The translations under genes and the position numbers were made by a program. A stretch of DNA of 63,783 nucleotides, taken from NCBI RefSeq assembly GCF_000746085.1, contig NZ_JQKO01000020.1, forward strand, positions 1 through 63,783, read 5' to 3'. The DNA is from Methylocapsa aurea. Lineage in GTDB: Bacteria > Pseudomonadota > Alphaproteobacteria > Rhizobiales > Beijerinckiaceae. The notes under the pieces were generated by a model. It was not told where the DNA came from. It worked only from the letters and a program-made list of their open reading frames with translations, and did not search any database. The first letter of the stretch is position 1. Each line of letters starts with the position of its first letter. Shown one piece after another: positions 45,214 through 52,895 of the stretch.

Positions 45214-45453
45214 TCAGTAGCTGTGGCGGCGGACTGTCCGGCGAGCGGTGCGGCGCACCGAACGACGGGCGGTCCCATAAACCGCCTTCTCCACGAAGCT
45301 GTTGGACGCAGCGAAGCCGTTGGACGCTACAATTTCCATGCAGGCTCGTGAATAGTTCGCGGGGGCAGCCGCTTGAGCGTGAGCGCCGAGCCCTACTGCT
45401 AGCGCCGCACCTAATGCCGCGGCAGCGAATCCATGAACCGTCATCATCCTCAT
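45214..45453 (-). CDS. small exported Arg-rich protein
   Basis: 79 residues from ATG 45453, with GGAGG nine bases upstream. A signal peptide ends AHAQAAAPANYS. The mature part has one Cys (RACMEIVASNGF) and an Arg-rich tail RRSVRRTARRTVRRHSY. The tail resembles that of the protein at 43702. Function unknown; the cationic tail could bind the envelope or nucleic acid (inference). Confidence 0.65.
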   Translation of the reverse strand: MRMMTVHGFAAAALGAALAVGLGAHAQAAAPANYSRACMEIVASNGFAASNSFVEKAVYGTARRSVRRTARRTVRRHSY

Positions 45454-45598
45454 CGCAAACATCCTCCGTTTAAGGCGTTCGTTATTGGCAACGCCTGACA
45501 CTTTTTGCCTATGAGAGCGCATTTAAAAAGACTGCGCCCGAGTCCTGTCTCCGCCGCAGTCTTGTCGAAGCTTCTGTATCCTTCGCCATCGCTAGACT

Positions 45599-45982
45599 CT
45601 ACTCAACAAGTCCCCGCGCGTGGCCGCCGTAGACCTTGCAAGAACAGCCAGTCCCAAGCCATCCCGGCTCATAGAGCAAGCACGTCTTCACGGGAGTCGC
45701 GCAATAATTCCCGGAGACCGCAGCGCTTCGGCCAGTCATCAGAGGCGCGGTCCCGAGGGCCGCTAACCCGGTTCCATACCCATAAGGGTAGCCGTATCCG
45801 TGCCAGCCAGGGCGCCAGCCATAGTGCCTATAGTGATGCCGATGGTAATAGCGGGCCTGCTCGATCTGTATTGGTGGTGTTATAAGCTTCGAGCTCGATA
45901 CGCTCATAGGACCGGCTGAAGCGGTCGCGGTGAGCGTGAACAGGGCGGTTCCGGCTACAAGCAAGATGCTTTTAATGTCCAT
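45599..45982 (-). CDS. small exported His/Tyr/Gly-rich protein
   Basis: 127 residues, with a strong ribosome site GGAGGT. The signal peptide ends TATASAGPM. The centre is YYHRHHYRHYGWRPGWHG followed by YGYPYGYG, and the C-terminus holds four Cys (YCATPVKTC, GTGCSCKVYGG). Similar low-complexity exported proteins are common in Rhizobiales. The His cluster could bind metal (inference). Confidence 0.7.
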   Translation of the reverse strand: MDIKSILLVAGTALFTLTATASAGPMSVSSSKLITPPIQIEQARYYHRHHYRHYGWRPGWHGYGYPYGYGTGLAALGTAPLMTGRSAAVSGNYCATPVKTCLLYEPGWLGTGCSCKVYGGHARGLVE

Positions 45983-46162
45983 AACACACCTCCTACCAGG
46001 CTATTCAACACCTCTTGTAAGGATCAGAGAAAAGACGTCGTTTGATTTGAACGCTTATTTGTATGGTTCGTTCCAGTTTGGCTTGGGAGACCGTCTCACA
46101 CTCGCGCGTCTCCACATCCCCGTTTGCCCCCGTCAGCTCCATCAAATGCCCGGACTAAACAT

Positions 46163-46771
46163 CTAGCGACCCTGAAATCCAGAAGGAGCGCCAAATAAAG
46201 GAGCGAAAAAATCCGAGCGCGGGCTTGCCTGAGCCCCGGCGGTCCCGTACTCGCCGCCCGGGCTAACCCCGGTTACCGTAACATGCGTATTCTCCAGGCC
46301 GTTCTCCTTCACCAGCGCATAAAGTGTGGCGGCATTCTTGGGCGAGATGCGCACGCAGCCATGCGAGACCGGCTTGCCAAGATTCCTTACGTCAAAGCTG
46401 CCGTGGATGGCGTGACCGTCTTTAATAAAGAAAACGGAATGGGGCATGGGGGCGTTGTCCCACTCTTTGCTATACCAAATTTCGTTCATCGAGGTGGCGG
46501 TATAGGTTCCTGACGGAGTTGAATATCCCAGCCGGCCAGTTGACACCGGCCATTGATATTTTCCTACTCCGCCCAAAAAAACGGTCATTGTTTGACTTGT
46601 CTTGTCGATGTTGACGAGGACGGCGCCCTTCCTGACGCCGGCGACATCCGCGTTAATCGCTCTGCGGGATCCAGATCCCGCGTGAGCCGTCGCCGCAAAA
46701 GAAACCGACGCCGCAGCCATGGCGGCCAACAAAAGTGCAGTTCTCATAGCTTGATTTAAGGGAATCCGCAT
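46163..46771 (-). CDS. L,D-transpeptidase (YkuD family)
   Basis: 202 residues from ATG 46771 with GGAGG upstream. The signal peptide ends ATAHAGS. The YkuD domain includes WPVSTGRLGYSTPSGTYT and the catalytic motif HGSFDVR...SHGCVRIS with the nucleophilic Cys. It forms 3-3 peptidoglycan cross-links or attaches proteins to peptidoglycan. An in-frame ATG at 46801 is less likely. It is on the same strand as the small exported proteins downstream. Confidence 0.93.
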   Translation of the reverse strand: MRIPLNQAMRTALLLAAMAAASVSFAATAHAGSGSRRAINADVAGVRKGAVLVNIDKTSQTMTVFLGGVGKYQWPVSTGRLGYSTPSGTYTATSMNEIWYSKEWDNAPMPHSVFFIKDGHAIHGSFDVRNLGKPVSHGCVRISPKNAATLYALVKENGLENTHVTVTGVSPGGEYGTAGAQASPRSDFFAPLFGAPSGFQGR

Positions 46772-47238
46772 TCGCGCCTCCGAAGCCGGGGAAATGAGCA
46801 TACGTCAGGTTTGGGAGAGCTTCCGATCGACGGAGTCGCTCCCATGTGACGGCCGCCTTTTTGCAAGTCGGCAGCGATTTCTAAATTGCCGTGAACGGAT
46901 CTTCGTTCAGACTGGCATTGAGCTGTCGCGCGGCCGCAGGCGCCACGAGTCCAAGTCTTATCGCGATCCCGGCAATGAGGACGCGAGCCGCTCGCCCCGG
47001 AATTCGGCCGATGCGTAGTTGCGACCTCCGCCATGCTCGTCTCCCCAACCGCATGGTGAAGCTGCGCGGCTTTTTGTCAATGCGTCTCAAAGTTCCTGGG
47101 TCCGATTTGTGCCGAACGTCAGCTTCGGGGCGGCGGCGCCGTTTGGACCGAAGGGCCGGGACGGGCGCACTTCGGAGCACGCATTTGCAGGGATAGATGG
47201 AACTCCTTGGCAAGGAGGTCGAGGAGTTCCTTGAATCG
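46772..47238. other. gap between L,D-transpeptidase and recombinase
   Basis: No gene recognised. A nine-base inverted repeat GGAACTCCT/AGGAGTTCC at 47199-47230 abuts the 3' end of the recombinase gene. No tRNA-like attachment site was seen. Confidence 0.4.
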
Positions 47239-47877
47239 CTACACCTCCGTGCCTTCCGCAAGGGCGAGCGCATCCTCTACATCGACGCCGAGGTATCGAA
47301 CGGTGCTTTCGATTTTAGTATGCCCGAGCAATATTTGCACGGCACGCAAGTTGCTTGTCTGTTTATAGATGATGGATGCCTTGGTTCGGCGAAGCGAATG
47401 CGTCCCATAGTCCTCCCGGCGTAATCCGATCCCGGTTACCCATTCGTCGACGAGGCGAGCATATTGCCGCGTGCTGATATGATCGGCTTGATCGATACGA
47501 CTTGCAAAGACGAAGTCGTCGAGCGCGCCGCCGCGCCATTCGAGCCATGCCAGAATACTGCCGCGAGCAGGTTCAAGGAGCTCGAACTGAACGGGGCGAC
47601 CGGTCTTCCGCTGAATAACGGTCGCGCGTGTACGAACCCGGCCGCCGCTGACGAGGTCGCTGATCTTGATCTTGACCTTGACAACGTCACACCCGCGGAG
47701 CTTGGCGTCGATTGCGAGATCGAACATCGCCCGGTCGCGAAGCCGCTGCTCTCGATCGAGCCAGAACCTGATGGCCCGGACCTGTTGTGGCTTCAGCGCG
47801 CGTTTCGCGCCAAGTTTCCGACCTGCATTCCATGGACGGCGCTCTTTGGCGCCCGGGTCGTATTCCGAGTGTCCCAT
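47239..47877 (-). CDS. short tyrosine recombinase/integrase
   Basis: 212 residues. Catalytic residues of the tyrosine recombinase family are visible: Arg in DLAIDAKLRGCDVV, HxxR in GTHSLRRTKAS, His in LLGHTKIESTV and Tyr in VRYLGVD. The N-terminal core-binding domain is much reduced, as in a group of short alphaproteobacterial integrases. It marks the start of a mobile-element-rich stretch, with an IS5-type remnant just upstream. Confidence 0.88.
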   Translation of the reverse strand: MGHSEYDPGAKERRPWNAGRKLGAKRALKPQQVRAIRFWLDREQRLRDRAMFDLAIDAKLRGCDVVKVKIKISDLVSGGRVRTRATVIQRKTGRPVQFELLEPARGSILAWLEWRGGALDDFVFASRIDQADHISTRQYARLVDEWVTGIGLRREDYGTHSLRRTKASIIYKQTSNLRAVQILLGHTKIESTVRYLGVDVEDALALAEGTEV

Positions 47878-48009
47878 CGCCTTTCGCCTCTCGGCCCTAA
47901 TTGGCCAAGAGGAAAACTCGGCGCCCTCACGCTCGACACCCGAGAACTGGCCGTAGCGGCCAGACCGCTTTGGGTCAGCAACCTCGAATAGCCGACCTTC
48001 TGTTGGTCG

Positions 48010-48235
48010 GTAAGAGCGTGTTTAATAATGGCTCAGTGAACGATGCGTCGCCATAGAGGCTGCGGAGAGCGACAAGGACCATCGCCTTGGAGACGTCGAT
48101 CCGCTTCTAATAATCGCGGACGAGGTGCCGCCAGCGGGTCATCCAGCCGAACGTGCGTTCGACGACCCATCGGCGGAGCAAAACCTCGAAACCCCTTCTG
48201 GCCGTCGACGCATTTGATGGATCTACATCGCAAGC
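48010..48235 (-). pseudogene. IS5-family transposase remnant
   Basis: The minus strand encodes the C-terminal transposase segment [27 protein letters not shown], then an in-frame TAG, then KRIDVSKAMVLVAL. The rest of the transposase is missing, and no complete terminal repeats were found. A dead fragment. Confidence 0.75.
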
Positions 48236-48383
48236 TTGAATCGCGCCGGCAAAACGTCCGCAATCTCATTCTCAAACGGTCTTTCTTTAGCTGGCCACGT
48301 GCAGGAAAAAAACCTGCATCAGGAGCATTGCCAAAAGCGGGCGTCCAACGAGCGATAAATCCGCGTCATCCTCCTGCAAGAGT

Positions 48384-50057
48384 TTACTTAGAAGCGCTGT
48401 CGTTTGTGAATGCAGTGGACGCCTCTTCGAGGTCTTCGAAGATCATCGGCTTTCCGATCTTCTCCAGCAGGCCGGCCCGTTTCAGAAGATCCATGGGTTC
48501 GCTGTGCAACTCGGCTATCCCGAATGCAATGCCACGCTCGGCAAACATGCCGCACACCTCGTCGAGCATTGCCGCCGCCGTCGAATCCACTTGGACGATG
48601 GCGCTGGCGTCGAGCACGAACCAACGCGTATCGGACAAACCGTCCGCGATAGCCGTGAGGCGCGCCTTCACATAGTCAACATTGAAGAAGAGAAGACTGC
48701 CCTCGATCAAGCAAATCGCCAGTCCTGGGATCGGTCGCGCTGGCTTTGACCTGTGCATTTTGTAGAAGCCATGTTGGCCTGGGATGAGGCCAAGCATCGC
48801 GTCGCGGGGCCGCATTTCCTTGAGCAGCGTGTACAAGAGGGTCGCCGCTACAGCGATTACGACGCCCTTCAGGACGCCAAGGCTAATCGGACCCGACATG
48901 CCAATGAGGGCGAAGACAAACTCCATCCGGCTGACGCGCCAGATCTCGCGCAGGCCCGCAAGATCAATGAGGCTGATTGCGGCGGCGACAAGAATTGCTC
49001 CGAGCGCCGGAACCGGCAAAACCCGGAGAGCGTCGTTCAAGTAGAGGAGCGCCGCCGTGAGAGTGAGGGCCGCAACGATGCTCGACACTTGTGTCCTGCC
49101 GCCAACAGTCATGTTAATGGCGGTGCGCGAATCGGAAACGGTCACTGGAAAGCCGCCAAATAGCCCCGATGCGATATTTGCGGCTCCAAATCCGACGAGT
49201 TCCGTGTCGGCGTCCACCGCGAACTTGCCGCGCGCGCCGAAACTGCGCGCCGTGACGATGCCTGAGCCGAAGCTCACCAGCCATATCGCCAAGGCATCGA
49301 GCAACAGCTCTCCCAGGGGCAAATTCATCACGTCAGGAAGGGAAAACGTAGGCAGCGATCGGGGCAGGTTCCCCACCACCGCCACACCCATCTTCTCAAA
49401 GTCGAAGATCGCAGAGGCCGCGGCTGCAATTACAATAACGACTACTGGTCCCGGCACCGGCGAGCGCCAAAGGGTCATGAGCTGCAGAATGACGAACATC
49501 GCGATTCCGATCACAACGGAAAGCCAGTGGATCGATCCTGCTTTTTGGAAGAGCTCGACGAATGGCGGGAAAAGCCCCTCGGATTCGATCCGCAAGCCAG
49601 TCAATCGTCCGATCTGACCTACAAGGATCGAAATTGAGACGCCGCCGATGAAGCCGACAAGGATTGGTTTCGACAAAAAGACGCCGATTACGCCGAGATG
49701 AAGCTTGCTGGCGACAATACAGAAGATGCCGACGGCCAGCGCGAGCGCCGAAGCCGCGGCGAGGCGGTCGGCCGGCAGATTCATCGAGGCATCTACGAGT
49801 GCGGCGGCCAGAACGGTCATCGTCGGCGCGTCAGGACCAACAATCAACTGACGCGACGGGCCAAGCAAAGCGTAACCGACAAGCGGGAGAATGCTTGAAT
49901 AAAGCCCTGCCTCGGGCGGTAGACCGGCGATCGCTGGATAGGCGATCGCACTTGGCACGGCTACCGCTGCGACGGCGAGGCCCGCCGTCGCGTCTCGACC
50001 GAGCCACTCGGGCCTGTAGCCCTTAAGGCTCGTCAGGATCCCAAACCGGGCGAACAT
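48384..50057 (-). CDS. SulP family anion transporter with STAS domain
   Basis: 557 residues: about 10-12 helices starting WLGRDATAGLAVAAVAVPSAIAYP with the SulP signature PPEAGLYSSILPLVGYALLG. A C-terminal STAS domain (about residues 430-545) includes VLDASAIVQVDSTAAAML. SulP proteins carry sulfate, bicarbonate or other anions across the inner membrane; the substrate is not deducible here. ATG at 50057. The regulatory Ser of STAS is replaced by the DST sequence also seen in other members. Confidence 0.92.
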   Translation of the reverse strand: MFARFGILTSLKGYRPEWLGRDATAGLAVAAVAVPSAIAYPAIAGLPPEAGLYSSILPLVGYALLGPSRQLIVGPDAPTMTVLAAALVDASMNLPADRLAAASALALAVGIFCIVASKLHLGVIGVFLSKPILVGFIGGVSISILVGQIGRLTGLRIESEGLFPPFVELFQKAGSIHWLSVVIGIAMFVILQLMTLWRSPVPGPVVVIVIAAAASAIFDFEKMGVAVVGNLPRSLPTFSLPDVMNLPLGELLLDALAIWLVSFGSGIVTARSFGARGKFAVDADTELVGFGAANIASGLFGGFPVTVSDSRTAINMTVGGRTQVSSIVAALTLTAALLYLNDALRVLPVPALGAILVAAAISLIDLAGLREIWRVSRMEFVFALIGMSGPISLGVLKGVVIAVAATLLYTLLKEMRPRDAMLGLIPGQHGFYKMHRSKPARPIPGLAICLIEGSLLFFNVDYVKARLTAIADGLSDTRWFVLDASAIVQVDSTAAAMLDEVCGMFAERGIAFGIAELHSEPMDLLKRAGLLEKIGKPMIFEDLEEASTAFTNDSASK

Positions 50058-50122
50058 TGCTTGAGCTCCGGCGCGGACTCAGCTGCTTACGCAAGCCGGG
50101 CCCTCTGAAGGCGCCTGTTGCC

Positions 50123-50584
50123 TTATCCGCAAATCCAAACGTATCCGATGGGGCTCGCGCGCCAACAGGAACCGACGCCGTAGGGCCACCATCGGCCACG
50201 CCAGAAGCGCCGTCCTGTCCCATACCAGACGCCACCGTAATAGCGGCCGCCAATGCGATGGCGACCCACCGCTGCGCCGTGGGCGCCGTATCCGCGATGC
50301 ATGCCGCCGCCACGAATGCCATATCCGCGATGGGCTACGCCCACCCCGCGATGATAGCCATGTCCACCGCCAGCGACACCCATCCCGCGGTGCCCGGCAA
50401 ACCCACGATGCCCACCACCCCTTCCGCCTCCTCCGCCGAACCGCACAAAATCGATATCGGGGGTGGATGTGGCGGTGGCCGCGCCGAGGATTTGTGGCGC
50501 AATGGGGAACGCGAGGACCGGATTGAAGTCGGCGATCGCCAAGGCGAGGCTTAAGGCAAGAGGAAACAGCTTGATCCTAAGCAT
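50123..50584 (-). CDS. exported Gly/His-rich protein
   Basis: 153 residues with a signal peptide (LSLALAIADFNPVLAFP). The middle is a Gly/His/Arg repeat region such as GGGHGYHRGVGVAHRGYG. The tail has two Cys (GSCWRASPIGYVWICG), typical of a group of Rhizobiales secreted proteins. Good ribosome site GAAGGAAG. It is between SulP and PPK2 on the same strand. Function unknown. Confidence 0.7.
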   Translation of the reverse strand: MLRIKLFPLALSLALAIADFNPVLAFPIAPQILGAATATSTPDIDFVRFGGGGGRGGGHRGFAGHRGMGVAGGGHGYHRGVGVAHRGYGIRGGGMHRGYGAHGAAVGRHRIGGRYYGGVWYGTGRRFWRGRWWPYGVGSCWRASPIGYVWICG

Positions 50585-50701
50585 GACGAGACTTCCTTCA
50601 GAAAGATAAGTGTAAACGCGGAAGAACGGGAGCGCAATAACCCGATTTTGCTTTTACGTTCACGACAAACAACTGTCGACCAACGATCATGCGAAAATGC
50701 T

Positions 50702-51553
50702 TCATGCGGAAACCCATTCCAATTCCGGCACGAGCTTATAGGGATAATTCGGGTCTTTGTAGCCGTGCGTCTTCCGCCGCTTCGGCAGTTTCGGCTTGTC
50801 TCGCGGCAGATCTTCATAGGGGATCTGCGACAGGAGATGCGAGATAACGTTGAGCCGCGCGCGTTTCTTGTCGTCTGAGCGCGCGACATGCCATGGCGCC
50901 CAGGGCGTGTCAGTCGCCTTGAACATGTCGTCGCGGGCTTGAGAATAGTCAATCCAGCGATCGTAGGATTTCAGATCCATAGGCGACAATTTCCAGATTT
51001 TTCGTGGATCGTTGATGCGCGCCTCCAGGCGGCGAGTCTGCTCCTCGGGACTCACTTCCAGCCAATATTTGATAAGCACGATGCCCGATTCGACGATCGC
51101 CTTTTCCATTTCCGGCGCGACTCCGAGAAAACGCTCGACCGCCTCCATCGAGCAAAACTCCATGACCCGCTCGACTCCGGCGCGATTGTACCAGCTTCGA
51201 TCGAAGATCACGATCTCGCCCGCGGCCGGCAGATGGGGGACGTAACGCTGCATATACATCTGCGACTTTTCTCGATCCGTCGGCGCGGGCAGCGCAACGA
51301 CGCGAAAGACGCGCGGACTCACGCGGTCGGCGATCGCCTTGATGACTCCTCCCTTGCCGGCGCCATCTCGGCCTTCAAAGAGGACGCATATTTTGAGGCC
51401 TTTGTGCACGACCCAGAGCTGAAGCTTGACAAGCTCGGCCTGGACTCGCGCGAGCTCGCGTTCGTAAGCTTTGTTGCTCAGCTTGCCCTGAGGGGTCGGT
51501 TCATCTTCGCCACGCGTCTTGTAGCCGTTCTCACGATTGTCTGTCGCGCTCAT
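50702..51553 (-). CDS. ppk2: polyphosphate kinase 2 (PPK2)
   Basis: 283 residues from ATG 51553 with GGGGAG upstream. Walker A EGRDGAGKGGVIKAIADR, Walker B FDRSWYNRAGVERVM and lid RRLEARINDPRKIWKLSPMD identify a PPK2, which moves phosphate between polyphosphate and nucleotides. The one-domain layout and GxGKG loop fit class I, but class assignment by eye is provisional. It is divergent from the efflux operon, with 184 bases between starts. Confidence 0.93.
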   Translation of the reverse strand: MSATDNRENGYKTRGEDEPTPQGKLSNKAYERELARVQAELVKLQLWVVHKGLKICVLFEGRDGAGKGGVIKAIADRVSPRVFRVVALPAPTDREKSQMYMQRYVPHLPAAGEIVIFDRSWYNRAGVERVMEFCSMEAVERFLGVAPEMEKAIVESGIVLIKYWLEVSPEEQTRRLEARINDPRKIWKLSPMDLKSYDRWIDYSQARDDMFKATDTPWAPWHVARSDDKKRARLNVISHLLSQIPYEDLPRDKPKLPKRRKTHGYKDPNYPYKLVPELEWVSA

Positions 51554-51737
51554 CGCTTTCTCCCCACTTGGATCTTTACAACATAGGCGCGTCTGCCTAG
51601 TAGAAAAGATGCCGTGGGCGACCGATGAAGGCGGCGGCTGCAAATTGCAACGTTCACTCCGAATTGCGAAACGAGGACGGCGGTTGTCCAGATTTTCGGT
51701 TCCGGGTCCCGCCGGCGTGACGCCGGAAGCGGGCATC

Positions 51738-52895
51738 ATGCGCGGGAAAACCGCCATTTCCTTTCGTTTGCCCGCCGCCGCGGCCTTCGCCTTTCTGATT
51801 GGCCTCGGGGCTCCGCTTCCCTCGACTGGCGACGGAGGACAGTCGGGCAGCGACGCGTTCGTCTCTTCCGCGCGGGCTCAGTCCGGGATCCGCAATCTGA
51901 TCTCTCGCTTGCGCCGAGAGAAACTGCCAGCGAGCATCGCTAAGACGAATGGCCGGATCGAAGCCACCCAAGTCGACGTCTCATCGAAATACGCCGGCCG
52001 CTTGGCCGAGGTCATGGTGGAGGAAGGCTCCAGCGTCACGCAAGGCCAAGTCATAGCGAGAGTCTTTTCGCCGGAATATGAAGCGCAGTTGCGCGCGGCC
52101 CAAGCCGATGTGCAGCGCGCCAAGGACGCGCTCATCGCAGCCGAAGCCGAAATTGTTGCGCGACAGAGCGCTCTCGAGTTCGCCAAATCCGACTACCAGC
52201 GCGGACAAGAGCTCATGAAGACCGGGACCATCACAAAGCAGGCCTTCGAGCAGCGCAAGCGCAATTTTGATGCGGCCGACGCCGCGGTGAAGAGCTTCAC
52301 CTCGCAGCGCGATCAGGCCAAGTCCTCGATCAAGAACTCGGAAGCCGAGGTCGAGCGAATCGAGTCGATCATTCAGGACCTCACGCTCACATCGCCCAGA
52401 AGCGGACGGGTGCAATATCAGCTCGCGCGCGCGGGCGAGGTTGTCGCAGCGGGAGCGCCTATCGTGACGATCCTTGACCTCACCGACGTCTACATGACCA
52501 TTTTCCTGCCTGCCGCCGTCGCAAGCAGACTCGAGATCGGCGGCGAGGCGCGCATCGTGCTCGACGCGGTGCCGGATTATGTCATTCCGGCCGCCGTCAG
52601 TTTCGTCGCCGCTGACGCACAGTTCACTCCGAAGACCGTTGAAACCAAGGACGAACGCGCGAAGCTGATGTTCCGCGTCAAGCTTAAGCTTGATCCGCAG
52701 GTCCTGCGGAAATTCTACACGAAGGTGAAAACCGGGTTGCGCGGCATGGGTTTCGTGCGCACGGACCCGTCGACTCCTTGGCCGCACGACCTGCAAATCA
52801 AGCTCCCTGCGGATAAAGCGCCCAAGCCCGGGCGCGCCAAAACTGCAGCGCCGGAAGCCGAGGCGCCCGGCTCCAAATCCCGCGACGCCGAATGA
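51738..52895 (+). CDS. HlyD-family membrane fusion protein (YhiI-like)
   Basis: 385 residues from ATG 51738; the open frame extends upstream to 51537 across the ppk2 promoter and is not likely used. One N-terminal helix or signal, a biotinyl-lipoyl half motif (VDVSSKYAGRLAEVMVEEGS), a coiled-coil hairpin (about residues 110-210, KQAFEQRKRNFDAADAAV), then the second lipoyl half and a beta-barrel. It bridges the inner membrane transporter to an outer membrane channel; none is in the window. It overlaps the next gene by four bases. Confidence 0.9.
   Translation: MRGKTAISFRLPAAAAFAFLIGLGAPLPSTGDGGQSGSDAFVSSARAQSGIRNLISRLRREKLPASIAKTNGRIEATQVDVSSKYAGRLAEVMVEEGSSVTQGQVIARVFSPEYEAQLRAAQADVQRAKDALIAAEAEIVARQSALEFAKSDYQRGQELMKTGTITKQAFEQRKRNFDAADAAVKSFTSQRDQAKSSIKNSEAEVERIESIIQDLTLTSPRSGRVQYQLARAGEVVAAGAPIVTILDLTDVYMTIFLPAAVASRLEIGGEARIVLDAVPDYVIPAAVSFVAADAQFTPKTVETKDERAKLMFRVKLKLDPQVLRKFYTKVKTGLRGMGFVRTDPSTPWPHDLQIKLPADKAPKPGRAKTAAPEAEAPGSKSRDAE

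Noticed and set aside
47199-47230. Attachment site of the tyrosine recombinase
   Set aside because: A nine-base inverted repeat is present next to the gene, but there is no tRNA and no second direct copy in the window.
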